Below, in pieces: positions 1 to 12,500 of a DNA stretch of 64,000 nucleotides. Below the pieces are notes generated by a model, which worked only from the letters and a program-made list of their open reading frames with translations, had not been told where the DNA came from and searched no databases. Position numbers and translations under genes: made by a program. The stretch's first letter is position 1. Every line of letters starts with the position of its first letter. Origin of the DNA: Puffinus mauretanicus (Eukaryota > Chordata > Aves > Procellariiformes > Procellariidae); NCBI GenBank assembly GCA_023333565.1, contig JAJKFH010002486.1, positions 1 to 64,000 of the forward strand. The letters are read 5' to 3'.

Positions 1-760
1 AGGCACAGGCTGTGCTGTGCTGGAGGCACAGGTTTTGGTTGTTAATCTGATTAAAGTGCCGGGTTGCTAAATTCATCATTCTATAGAAGAAAATAATGTT
101 TTTATACTCTATAGATGCATATTTAGAGACTTGTCCTCTGTTACTTTACTTTGAATATGGTGATTTCTATGAGTTCAATTGTATTTCGGAGGATTTTGCA
201 TCATGGAAAAGTCTATTCAGATAATAACACACTGCAGAGGGCAAGAGAAACCAGAATCTGACTCTTTCATAGAACTAATATGCCATACATAGAATGAATA
301 ATATTTTGTCAGGGCTGTGATTACTTATGAACCCTGCTCCTGATTTGGCCTGGAAAGAGCATTCTGGGTGAATTTATGCTGATGATGCTATTTTTTAAAA
401 TCACAGTTCAGTTTTGACGTATTAGTTTTTCTCATGGTAAATTAATATTACAGGCTAAAGACTAAGGGCCTGGCTCTTTTAGTCATATGGCTTCAGATCA
501 GGATTAGTTCAATGGAATTAATTGTGTATTTCAGTGGAAAACTGGCACAAGAATGAGAAGGAAGAGATGTGTTAGTAAATCACAACAGAAAAGACATTCT
601 TAGTAACTGTGGTCTGCTTTTGCAACTCAGAAAAGTGTGGATAATTTTGATTAGTACTTCAATATTCATGGTTTGATGTAGTGCAAGCTGCCTTTAAATT
701 TTGGAAAGCATTTAGGATTTTCTTGTAGAACAATCTTTATATTAACCAAAGCATACTTAC
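1..760. other. Unique AT-rich sequence, no gene seen
   Basis: Stops are dense in all frames and I recognise no repeat family. The first 32 bases carry a short duplicated word (AGGCACAGG at the start and again about 23 bases later). At the right edge is a good minus-strand 5' splice site, GTAAGTATGC read from 760 downwards, discussed in the findings as a possible 25-nt micro-exon. Confidence 0.6.
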
Positions 761-2234
761 CAAAATAACTTTGAGCCCATTAACACTGAAAAGACATGAA
801 GGAGAAAGCAGAGCAGTTTCAGAGCCCTGAACTGTGGTGAGGTTGTGATTTTTCATTAGAGCAACGTTGCCCGGACCGCCTCTTCTGATTTACATGTAGG
901 TAATAAGATCATCAGTATCTGCCCCAAAGTGTTACAGCCCCAAATTCTGAAGATCTTCTGCAGTGGTGAAACACACAGTCTGAGTGTGGCTTTACCACCT
1001 GGGAGAGACCCACAGAGTTGCTCCAGCCGCCACCTCTCTGGAAAAGCCCGATTTTTAAACTAAATCACAACACAACACAACTAACTTTCTAACTTTTTTT
1101 TTTTTTTCCTTAAAACATTTTCTTAGTTCTCTTTTTTGAGCAGAAATGCTGTTTAATTCTGCTATGTTGAAGTTATGCAAACTCTTAAACGGAGGGCTAG
1201 AGAACTCAAGCCCCGAGCTTCTGTGAGTCTGACTGGAGCTACATCATGGCATAATAGTCTGAAATCATAGCAAATACCGGAACATTTTGCTTAGCTCAAA
1301 GCAAAACTACTCCTGATTGCCATCTAGTGAACCAGACTAGTACACTCCCTACTACATTATTACCGCTTTGATTATTTCCTGCCTATAAAAACGCAAAGGG
1401 ATGAAATGCATGTCCCCCTCTCTACGCAGCCAACAAAATCCAGGCAGAAGAACCTCAGTCTCCCCGTCGGGTATGAGGAACAAAGGGGAGCAGAATCAGG
1501 GCCATGACCCTGCACTACTTATGAACAAAACCGCAGAGAAGGACAAATGTGGGCAAGCACCTCATTCTGTAGATATACGTGGTGTGGAGCATATTCTTCT
1601 TTGTGCCAGGACTATCCTTCAATAGAACTGGCTGAAACTTTTTCACTGTATGTGGGCATTATTGACTTTTAATGGGTAACTACATTTTTATAGTTGAAAG
1701 CTCTATGACCCCTAACAATTCCCTTTGCAGTCAAATTATTTCTTTTTCTTTTGCAATATATGCTTAAAGACAGCAGATATTTTTCATAAAAATTTTCAGT
1801 TCAGTCTTATGCCTTCACAACTCCTTAGTTGATCTTATCCACAGTCAATCATTTCCTTTCACTGCTAGTTTAAGACACTGCATAGTCTAGCAAAGATTAT
1901 TCCCTCTTATGCATCTATCTCCAGGGTTCCTAATTCATTCATTGAATCATACTGTGAACTCAGAATAATGAGGATTTAAATTTAGATTTTATAATCTTGT
2001 TTCTGTGTGACACGGAGACCAACCTATCATTATTGGATAGATTGGGTCGCATTAGTCACAAACAAGGAGCACAAACAGCTTCTTCAAAGTCATGATTCTT
2101 AGTTTCTAAACCAGCTAAAGCCAACCAATGTGCTGTTACTTGTATGCTCAGCTATCAGGTCATCCTGAGGCACCATGCTCCAAGGTAACTCACCAGAAAT
2201 AACTGAATAGTTTTTTAGTGTGGTTTTATTGTGG

Positions 2235-2253
2235 TTTTTTTTTTTTTTTTTTT
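2235..2253. repeat. Poly-T tract
   Basis: An uninterrupted run of 19 T. It may be the reverse-complement tail of an old retroposed sequence or simple homopolymer growth; no adjacent SINE or retropseudogene body is recognisable. Confidence 0.9.
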
Positions 2254-5200
2254 AACTCTTCAAAGAGATTAAGCAATATATTATGCAAAACTTTGTTATA
2301 GCTTTAGGCAAAGAAACTTCTGGCTCCCAGAATCTGGGCTGATTTTTGAGGCTATTTTCCAGCTTTCATTTGACATTCCACAAGTCTTTTCTTACTCAAA
2401 ATACCCTCACTTATGCTTGCCCATATTCATTGTTGTCTTGAGACTGAAATAGTCATGGGGCTACTCAGTCTGAATAAGGGTTGCAAGAGTGGGAAGCTGT
2501 GATTCAGCTTATAAAATGATGATCGTTTATAAGATTGATTAAAATAGGTAAACTTTATTAACATATTATTGTTAACCATAAATGATGGGGCAGCAATTAA
2601 CATTTAAAGAAGCAGGACCCTGGCCTCTTTGGAGACGGAGGACTAGATTCTGTTTTTCTGCAAACCCACAGTAACACTGTCAGTTGTGGTAAAGTTGCCC
2701 TGACTCATAAAAGATAAAGATCTTCTCACAGTACTGCAAAACTGTTCTCTCAGTAACAGGAATGGGGCCAAAACCTGCTTGACACCAAAGTCACCTGAAT
2801 GTCTTGAAGAGAGTGCAAAGGGTGTAAGCAGGCAGAAACTGAACCGTAGAGTAGTTAGGAATAGAATAATAAAAAAAATTCCAAACTTGAACATGTTTCG
2901 GCTTGGCTGCATGTAAGCACTGACAAAATTGGTGGATGTTGAACTGCCAGGTGATAAGAGCGTGGCCTGGGTCCTTGCCAGAGTCCCATATGGATGCTTG
3001 CTGCTGTTTCTGCTACCAAAGTGAGAGAAATAGGGTGAGGCTCTGTGTATGTGTGTATTTGAGAAAAACAGCTTTGGCAATACCTCTGAGGAGCTGCAAG
3101 ATGACTAGTTGTTTCTCCAAAGACAGCTGAATCCTTTGTAGAGCAGGGGCGTCATTTGAATTGGTGCGATCTGTCCTGCATTTGGATGAGCCCAAAACCC
3201 TTGGGTAGGTTTCAGGAGGAAAATAGGATGAAACAGTCATTTGATGAATGCCTAAAAAGAAATAAAAAATACCTTCAGTTCAGGTTAGAGGTAGGGGTAG
3301 AGAGGCGAAGGAGAATGACTGCTAACAGTTAGCTTGTGCTGGAGGCCAGCAAAAAGTACGCATAACTAGCAAATGCCTTTGGGAGGAAGCTGTCGCTGAA
3401 ATTACCCATGAGTACTCTCAAAGACTGATTTAGATTAACTTCTGGCCAAAGAGTTCAGACCTGCCAATGTTACTCAGACCTGTACAGTGTTTCAGCCTCA
3501 CGTACGTGTTTCTGGGCAGGAACTAAGCAATTTCAGCTCTGCGCTCTGGTCAGACGGAGGGGTGACTTGGAAAAAGGCACCCTGACCAGAGGGCAGGTTT
3601 GATGTGCCCCAGCTCAGGCATAGCTATGGGGAAGGCGAGGATTAGATGGGCAAGGTGAAGCTGGTCTTAGACACTTGCAGAGCCACAAACATAACAGCTG
3701 TTATTTGTACTACTTGGATTTTCAATTATTAGCAACCACTTTATAACATCAATTTGCCATTGCAGGGAAAAAGTTGGTTAGTCAGCTTTTGAGTGCTGCT
3801 TCACAGCTTGAGGACAAGAAAAAAGCTGACTGTGCCTTCCAGCAAAACAAAGAGGAGAAAGGACTTCTCTTTAAACACGCAAAGCAGCAGGGAGCCAAGT
3901 GAGCACAAGGGAGAGCAGAGGGAAAGGACTGGGCTGTCATTCAGCTTCTCCTACTGCTTGAAGCCTGGTGATAGAGACAGAGCTGCTCAGCAGGTGTAAG
4001 CAGCGTTAACCTGTGCCCCTCAGGGCAGGTAGAGCCATTTTTCACAAGCTCAGAATGAAAATATGTTTGTGCTTTTTCTCCCTGACTGGTGTTTTAATTA
4101 CAGGTATGTTAACTTTGATGTAGTTAGCACCTGCTTTTCCCTCATGGTGCCAGGAAAATGCCTGCTGTGACCTTAATGATTCATTGATACCCAAAGCTGA
4201 GAGGAGTCCTGGCTTCTGTTGTAAATTTGTAATGTGTATGTGTGCGTGTGTCGGATTCTATTGGGGTGTAAGATGATACAATTTTACTTGATAAAATAAG
4301 CATAATTTGCAAAGGCTGGGAATTGATTCATGTCAGAGTGGTTTGGGTAATGAATCCACTTCTCTGTATTCTTTGGTTTATAATATAAATAGAAGAACAA
4401 CCATTATGTTAAAAATGAAAGCATTTCCTTTGCTGGAAGGTGTGCTGCAACTTACTCAAAGTAAACCTCAATGCTTCTGCTGTAACTGTGCTTTTGGAAG
4501 GTCTTAATGCAATTAAGGTTCTTTCTTTCATAATAATGTAATGGCCTGCAGTTTAAAAGCAGTTGCTTACTCTGAATGCACCAGAGAATCGCAGAAATCA
4601 CTCTTGCAAATGAAATAAACCATATTCTGTTTCCAAGATTTGCTCAACTGACAGCTGAGGTGCTCAGAACCTTTCAGGATTAAATGTTATGTCAGGCTAG
4701 GCTGGATAATTTCCCTGTTCTGCCTTCATCTAATTCAGACAGCTGGAAAGCTAGCCCCAGACACTGAGTTGATATTTTGCTGTACTAAGTAACTGAAGTG
4801 TATTTCTCTTGAATGTGTTTTTAAACAATTCCTACCGGAACTGAGAAGAAATTCAGATCCCTCTGCTACTGGTACAACCGGAAGAGCTATTCTCATTTCC
4901 ACATGTGACGCTGGAGCTTCCAAAGGTGCCCGGAGAGGTAAAATCTATTCCTTTTGTTGCATTTAGGTGCATAACAACTTGAGATCCCCTCAAGCTAGAC
5001 ATTAAAACCTAAGTGCCTCCTTGATATAGGCCGAATGAGTCTATTTTCCGAAGTGACAAGCAGCTCACTTCTCTGCTGGAGGTGCACACTCTCTCTCTGT
5101 GCTTAGGAACCATGACTTCAGGCACCCAAGTTTGAAGATGTCGGTATGAGTCTTTGGGTGACCTCATAAAATTGCTAATTGTCCCTCTTTTGTAAGACAT

Positions 5201-5577
5201 AGGACTGCTTAGGGGGCAGCCTGGTTCCACCAGTCTCACCCACTCTCCTCTCTGTAGCCCGGCTCCTCCCGGCTCCAGCTTATGCTCCAGCCCTGCTCCC
5301 AAGGGTCCCCCTGTCCCTGACATCAGCAGTGGACCGTGTGTGGTGCACCAGCCCTCACCATGACCAGGAGGGAAGCTGCTTGTCTTGATGCACATTCTTT
5401 CTTGCAAATAACAGTGGCACCCTTTCCTGCCTTCAGGAAATTTCTTGGATCTCGGGCATTAAATCAAGTCCCATCTCCAGATTCCGTGTCCTGAAACAGT
5501 AGGTTACTTTCACAGAACGATGAGAGCAAAATTCAGTCTTCTGCCTTCCTGACATGCAGACTGTTTTTTTGGTGTGG

Positions 5578-5600
5578 TTTTTTTTTTTTTTTTCCCCCAG
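5578..5600. repeat. Poly-T/C tract ending in CAG
   Basis: Sixteen T are followed by CCCCCAG. It fits a polypyrimidine tract plus AG on the plus strand, but also a plain homopolymer. The sequence after it has no obvious exon bounded by a good donor. Confidence 0.8.
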
Positions 5601-6070
5601 GCTGTGTGTATAAGAGCATCAGTTTTTGTAAGCAGAGGGACTAAGCCTCAGTACACATCACTGCAAGAGCAAGATCTCTTTATTCGCGCAGTATACTATT
5701 GTATTTATTGGCTTTTGCATAGCATAGTTTCTGAGAGCTGGTAAAATAGAGAAATCATCCAGTAGGTTGTCATGTTCTTCTGCACTGCTGCACACCTGAA
5801 CTTGCTATGATAAACCTTTCCCACTGGATCAATAGTTTCTAAAACACCATGAGTCTTCTTCACAATCTGCCTGTTTTCTTGTTCTGAAATGTGGTGCTGG
5901 TGCTACCCCAGGCATTTCAGTCACAAATGCACTACTGCCAGGAGCAACTGCCAGGGCAAAAAGAAAATATTTCTAGCTATCTTAGTAAAGGAGCCAGGAT
6001 AAGAAAGAAAGGCTATAAAGATTAGATCAGCAAGACTTTGGCTTCCATTTGTGGCTTCCATTACTGCCTA

Positions 6071-6140
6071 CCAAAAAAACCCAACAAAAAATCCCAAACA
6101 AACAAAAAAAGCCCAACAAACACCAGCAAAAAGAACAACC
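6071..6140. repeat. A-rich low-complexity patch
   Basis: Runs of A are interrupted by CC and C (for example AAAAAAACCC and CAAACAAACAAAAAAAG). An ORF through it reads as Lys/Asn/Pro/Thr-rich low-complexity sequence and is not a credible protein. Confidence 0.8.
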
Positions 6141-8753
6141 CACAGAGAGGGAGATATACCTGAAATGTTACAGTGGATTTGCCATGCATATAAATTAAGC
6201 TCTTCAGCTTTAGTTATTCTCCTCAAACTGCTTGGAAGGTAAGATCAGAAATCAACCTACTGGCTGAGCTGGTAATACCTTTTTTCCAGACTTACTGAGT
6301 AGAGCTGCCAAGTGGCTGAGGCAGCCAGCATTGACAATGTAAGAAGTCATTGGCCTCAGCCTTGAGAGCACAAAACATCTACTCTGAGCACAGCGCTGCC
6401 TGAGCTGAAGGCTGCAGCATTGCTCACTTGTGTCTACTGTTGTCTACTGAGGAGTCCAAGACAGCTTGCAACACTACAGGTGGGTTTAGCTACTGCACAG
6501 TCTTCATGGAAGATAAGTCTGTCCCTGAAACGTTTTGTTCCCCACAGATCTATTTACCTACAAAATAATTATTATGTAATATGTTACAACAGCATTCTGG
6601 CAGAAAACAATGTAAGAAGCTTTGTTTGCTCTTCAGCTTATAGCTTTTCATAATTTCCAGGTCTAAAAACTGTTTTTTTGGTGTGTATCGTTTCATGAGC
6701 TCTAAGGGCACACACTGCTTCCTCTTCATATGACCTCTTAGTTAGTACTTTGTGTCATTAGTCAATACATTCAGCATTGCTCAGTGTTAAAGCTTCTGCA
6801 TAACTATTCTTATAAATTTTATTTCTGGAATGCTTCTCCTCTGAAAGCAAGGTGTAAATACACAGTTCTCAGATCTGTAACATACAGTGCATCCACATCA
6901 ACTTGAAGAATAACTGGCAGATGCTGAGGAAGGCTGTTGAAAGGAGACATGACCATCGCTTTTCTGGTCATTTCTTTCTTTATGTTGGGAAAGAGCTGAG
7001 ACTCCTGAGTGTAGACATAAGAGGGGAATAATAGTTACCAAGTGGCAGAACCAGAATAATATCACCACTTCTCCTTTTGTGAAAAATTAACCTCTGTATT
7101 TAAATTGATTGCCTAGAACTGAATAGAAGAGAATTATTTTAAACGGTGAAATGCAGGTTCCCTAGGGGTGATTTGGGACTTCTCTCATTAGTAATATTGT
7201 GGTAATATGTAAATGAAATTACTGGAAATCATAGAGTTTAGCAATGAAATGAACTGTCAGTTTTCCCCAGATTTTTGCTTTTTGCCTCCTGATTTTCCCC
7301 TTGCAATAACGGCAGCCCTCCCTACATCATCTCCAACTTCTCTGTTGCAGCTCTCCTTTGTTCTCTCTGCATCCCCAACTTCATTGCTTCTTCAGTACCT
7401 CAAAGGGTCCCTTTCCTTCACCGAGATCACCAACCTTCACAAAACTCCAGTGAACATAATGTCATGGAGACTTTACCTCTCTCTGTTAAATTCGAATTAA
7501 ATTGGCCAACAGATTAAAAAGCTGTTGGGAAGGACTGGCAAACAGACAGAGTGGTTGCATAAACCTGATTTTCTTAGGACACCAAGCTAGAAGGTAGTAA
7601 TTTATCAAAGACAGATAGTTGGTCTAAATGTGAGGACATAATAAATTATTCTGAACATTGCAAAATAAACCGGCAGAGATTTATACTTAAGAACTTGTGC
7701 CAGTAGATGGAAACAAAATCTTATATAGCCAAACAAACTTGAAGACAAACCAAGGCGGGATCAGACAGAATGTTGGTTACAGTCAGTGGGAAATTTTCGT
7801 AGAAAATCCTAAAAAACTTTAGAAAATAAAATTAACATTTATGAATAAATGTTAAGGGAAGATAGATGGGGATTGAAGTGGCATAGTTCTCAAGAATCAC
7901 TAGCCTTATGCAAGCATGAAAGTAAGCTTATATCATTTGACATAAACAAAAAAAGGCATTTAATGCAAATAAAATGAGACAAGTTGCTTTATAAGGTATA
8001 TAGTTGAATGTCACCTACAATACTGTAGTTAGTGCTTTTCCTTTCTCAGAGGCAGTATATTATCACAGCACTATTAGATTAATAGTAGGCTTTAAGGATA
8101 TCCTTTGTAAAAAAAGTCTAAACATGTAAAAGTTGGGCGTGTAACCTTTTCAGAATGCAAAGTATACTCTGAGCAATCTAACTAAGCATGAAAGTGTGAC
8201 TATAATAACACAATGTAAAATTGGTAGTAACTTCTGATTCAACAGTTCAGCTCCCTGTAAGCCAAATCCCAATCTGGTGACATAGTCAGAAAACACAGTC
8301 CTAAAATGCAAATTTTGAAAGGACTATGATCAACCTTTTCTGAATGCTTGCATAATGTAAGTCATCAGATTTTACTCAGTAGTTCCTGCAGAGAAGGTTA
8401 TTATTTTCCATGCTATGTAATTGAAAACTATCAGCTTCAATAATTTGCGGCTGAGTGATAGCCTATCTTTCAGAAGGACATGCAATTTAAAGCTCATGAC
8501 TAATGAACCACTTCCCTTGTGTTCCAATGACTCATTACAGCCACTGTTAAGGAGTTGGATTATATTTGCAATTTATTTTTATTTCAAACTTCATTTTTAG
8601 TCATGGGTTCTTGGGACATATTTGTCTGCCAGTTTAGAAAGTTCTCTAAAGTTAGATACCTGTGCAGGTATTTGGAAACCGCGTTGAAATTGTCTGCTAA
8701 TCTTCTTTAGCCACTGGTTTAAGCAAGAAGATGGTTTGATAGTCCAGGTGCTT

Positions 8754-8809
8754 TGAGCTATGCTTAGCTGAAAATAGACTTGGCTGAGCTGTGCTTAGCT
8801 GAAAATAGA
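8754..8809. repeat. 25-bp direct repeat, period 31
   Basis: The words at 8,754-8,778 and 8,785-8,809 are 25 bases long and differ at one position (GAGCTATGC versus GAGCTGTGC), separated by six bases. This is a local tandem duplication, consistent with replication slippage. The unit contains GCTTAGCTGAAAATAGA and matches no element I recognise. Confidence 0.85.
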
Positions 8810-9430
8810 AAGGAATAAACCAATACAGACTCTTCTTTACTTCTCAGAGTTCCACAGAGCCAAATTCTGCTGTTTTCCTTACAGGTTATGTTGCATGTGA
8901 AAAAAAGGGTCCAGCTTAAAATTCAGATCAAACTCTGAGTTTTATGGCTAGTGGTTACAGTTTTCATAAGAAGGACTACTTTGATGTAGAAATGTACAAC
9001 TCTATGTTCATAGGAAATGTCTTAGAGTATTATTAACAAATGGGAAATTTGCTGGCAGTATTTCACTTAAGGAATAGAATTTTAAAGCTGAACAAATACT
9101 AGGAAGCACTTTCTATGCATATTCAAGACTGATTTTTCTGATTCATCTGTGACTGTGAATCTTCTCTGTTCTGCTTCTGAGAATACTGGCATACTCAAGC
9201 ATTGCTTAGTATGTATACTTTTTTTAAGCTTAAATGTGTCAATATTTGCTGAAAGCAAATTTTAATGAGAAATTGCAGTGTGAAGTTCTAGATTCATGTA
9301 GTAGTGTTTAGTTACAGAATTTGCTTAGGCAGAGCCCATTAAAAAGAACATATTTCTAAGGCAACAAACACAGAGGACAAATTGCCTACTGCATTTTCAT
9401 TTTATTATACACTGCAGGTAGATGTCTCAC
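8810..9430. other. Unique sequence, no gene seen
   Basis: No recognisable repeat or coding signal. If the candidate exon at 9,431-9,542 is real, this is the start of its downstream intron on the minus strand, beginning GTGAGAC at 9,430. Confidence 0.5.
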
Positions 9431-9542
9431 CTATAATAAAGTCTAAAATGAAAATAGTGAATCCAAGGATGAGAATTACCAGGGAGCTGGGGTAAAGGCT
9501 GTCTGCCTGGCTTTTCTTCTTGTGGACTAAGGACTGCATCAC
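9431..9542 (-). CDS. Candidate internal exon encoding a membrane helix
   Basis: Read on the minus strand, a branch-point-like CTTAACT about 40 nt upstream and a pyrimidine tract (CTTTTCTTTCTTTGCCCTAG) lead to a 112-nt segment that ends TTATAG followed by the strong donor GTGAGA. In the frame starting at its first base it stays open for 37 codons plus one base. It encodes a basic stretch, MQSLVHKKKSQAD, then LYPSS and an 18-residue hydrophobic helix (LVILILGFTIFILDFII), a pattern typical of a membrane segment with a cytoplasmic positive flank. A second frame is also open but reads as low-quality Pro/Gln-rich sequence. The exon would start in phase 0 and end in phase 1. I do not recognise the family. 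It may instead be a chance pairing of splice-like signals, although the agreement of branch point, acceptor, helix and donor is the best in the window. Confidence 0.35.
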
Positions 9543-12500
9543 CTAGGGCAAAGAAAGAAAAGGTACAATTAAAATAGAGTGAGTTAAGATATTTTATCCT
9601 ACTTGTTTCATATTCAAATACCATTTCTCATTCTAGAAGCCAAAGAGCTCACTTCTGCGAGAGGTGTGAGGGGTAGTGGTTTTGTGTCAGTCAGGCAGTC
9701 TTAGGAAACTCAAGTGCTCACCTCACTTTTAAAAGCCATAAACAAAAATGTTGCAGATGTTTACACAGAGTTTTATTTTTCCAACACACAAGAACAGAGT
9801 CATTAGGTCAAACAAAATACTCTTTTCTGAGATTCAATACATCCTGACCTAGTTAGATTTTGCAGTTAATCAAAACACCTCTTTAATGCAGTAAAATAAG
9901 TTAAACCAGAAAGAAAAAAACATTCTGGGAGAATGAAGCAAATCTGTACAGTTCCTGTTGAAGTGGAAAGTGTGATAAGGCCAGTGAGCTTCAGATCTTA
10001 TCACTTACTGTATGAAAGTGTATGTGCAATATGAATCGTAGATGTGTTTTTTTAAGAGCAAATATTTTGACATAGGTATTTTAAAAAGTGTATAAAGTCT
10101 TTGGCAAAAAATAAAATTATACAGCAAACAGTGTTCTTTCTATGGAAAACTTATCTTCATCTGTGAATTGCACTGCGATCTAGAGAAAAAAACAGTCACT
10201 AAAGTAATAGGTCTCTACTGTTACTAAGATGTTTAATGTAATCCAAACCTCTACCTTTGCCCAAAATAGTTCTTTCCTACATTTTACTACTGAGGGTTAA
10301 GAAAACAATTAAAAACAAAACAGAACACACCTGTGAAAATTTAGTACCTATGCTCAAACAACAACAAAACAAGAAATGGAGAGGTTGCACTGTGAATGCT
10401 GTTACCTTTTCTGCCACTCTTCCAGGTACACTTGTGTTGCTGGTACCACCTAGGAAGATACTGTGAATGAAACAAAACTATTAATTACTTCCACGGCATT
10501 TGTAAAAAAACTTTAATGACAACCTCTGCATCCAGGCAGATGTTGACATTTCACTTGATTGCTATTTAATGTACATTAATGTGATTGATATAATCAGACC
10601 TTGAACTGTAGACATGCACAGTTAATGCACAGTAATATTCTTTTTTAAGACAAATACTGTTGCTTCTCTTTTTTTTGTTATCCTAAGAACAATAAACATT
10701 CATTAGCTATTGTCTGTGGTAGAATTTGCTGTAAAAATGACCATGTCAATAATTTTTTTCAGTGAAAACCTGCTATTTTCCACAGTGAAAAAGAATTTTT
10801 GTCTCTGATTTTCTTTTCATAAGGAAGAAAACAGCAGAGTCTAGTTTCTTAAATGTATGCCCCATTTTCCTTTCTTTTCCAGTGGCTGGCTCCCATTACA
10901 GCTGTGATCTCTTCCCCAGGGAAAGCCAGCGCTTGCTGCAGGTAGTGTGGGGATAGGTGTGATGATGAGCCAGACAATACTTATTAGTTGAGTGGCCATC
11001 AGCTACGGCCAAGTGCGTGCCACTGCTTGTTTTTTTCCCTTTTCCACCCTGAAACACAGATTTAGGTTTTTCTTTTCCATCCAGGTACTGTTTTTCTCAG
11101 AATTGATGTGAAGACAATAATTTTGGAAATCTCTCTCTCACTCTTTCAAATTAACTTGAAAATGGTCAACTACTGCAGAAAAGAGCAAAGAGAGGGTCAG
11201 CTAAAGCCATGCAGGAGGTATGATTACACAAACTGAATTTATTTAGAAAGCCAGACTGAAAACTGCCAAGCTATTTGGTTTTGTTATTATCTTTCTATAT
11301 ACTTTCTTTTTTTCTTTTTTTTTTTTTTTTCAGCTTTGATAGCATTGTATCTTAGTTGATACACAATGAAGAATTAACTTTTAGAAAATTTTTATCAACT
11401 AGCTGTTATTTTTTGTCCTATAAACTACACAGATCTGTCTGAATTTTTAAGAACTTCACCAGTTGTCAGCCTTTTCCATTGTTACCCTTAATAAAAATTC
11501 CACTTCTCTTTCTCCCTTCTATTTTTTGTGCTGGTGTTGAGATTTTTTTCTCATGTTTCTGGTAATAAAGCAAAAATTTGAGTGGATTCCTTATTACTGT
11601 AAACAACCCCCTAAATGAACAAGTAAGTTTCAATTCTCTGCTGCCTGGGACAGATGTGAGTGGAGCTGATGTATTTGGGGAAGAGGATATAAATTTCTGC
11701 AGTGATATGACGTGCATCACTCACAGAATAGGCCATCCTCATTAAAAATGGGCAGTATATTGCTGAACACTCATTTTTTTTGCTCAGGATGTGAACATTG
11801 TGGGTATAAACATAATCATTTTTAAGTCCCAAGTAGATCTGTGCTTGACTAAGGGCTCTGGTATTCTACCCTGCTTAGATGATGGGCAAGTGTTACCATG
11901 ATGCTCAAGCTGAAAATACTTGCAGAGTCTCAGATGTTACTCTTGTTTCAGATAAAAAAAAAAAGAAAGGAAAATTGAAGAAGTCTGTAGCCCCTCTTGA
12001 AGTATTAGAGGAACAATCATGATGTGGGCAGTGAACCTTATGAGCCTTGGAGCTGCCAAGGCACTTCCAAGCAGTGCAGAAGCAATAATAATATATTTCT
12101 CTCTCGTGCTCTATTAACAAGCTATGGTGGGTAAAAGTTGCTATATACTTGTTGTTACTGCTTGTGGCAGTAACCTGTATGTGCTAGTGGAAGCGTACAT
12201 CCTATTTCTTAATGCTTGCAGTGAGAATGTAAAGATTTTTTCATCGAAACTAGCTGGCAGTCTCTTAGTTCATATAAAAGGGACTCAGTTAAATGGCTTT
12301 CCAGGGCATGCCATGGCTCGTGTACTTGACATGGCTGGAAGACTATGTTATGACTTCCTTTGGGAATTAACAAATCCCAGCAAGCTATGACTGGGCCATG
12401 TGAAACAGCCCAAACCATCCTTTGTTGAGTGATGAACTTGGAGGTTGGTGGTGTAATGGGCACATCAGCTTGTTCTCCACAAGACCTTGATGACACAGGA

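Larger units (their letters stand above)
786..8753. other. Unique AT-rich sequence, no gene seen
   Basis: No ORF here has recognisable protein similarity, and codon-like composition is absent. The stretch holds poly-T tracts at about 1,094-1,107, 2,235-2,253 and 5,578-5,593 and an A-rich low-complexity patch at 6,071-6,140. The 5.2-5.4 kb part is locally GC-richer and has a 132-codon minus-strand ORF without recognisable domains, which I do not call as a gene. The T tract at 5,578 runs into CCCCCAG, a good-looking plus-strand 3' splice site, but no open exon with a good donor follows. Confidence 0.55.

Noticed and set aside
5009..5407. 132-codon minus-strand ORF in a locally GC-rich stretch.
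   Set aside because: No recognised domain, low-complexity Gly/Pro/Ser composition, and GC-rich sequence gives long chance ORFs.
10566..10579. Perfect 14-bp palindrome TTAATGTACATTAA.
   Set aside because: Several 14-bp palindromes are expected by chance in a window this long and AT-rich.
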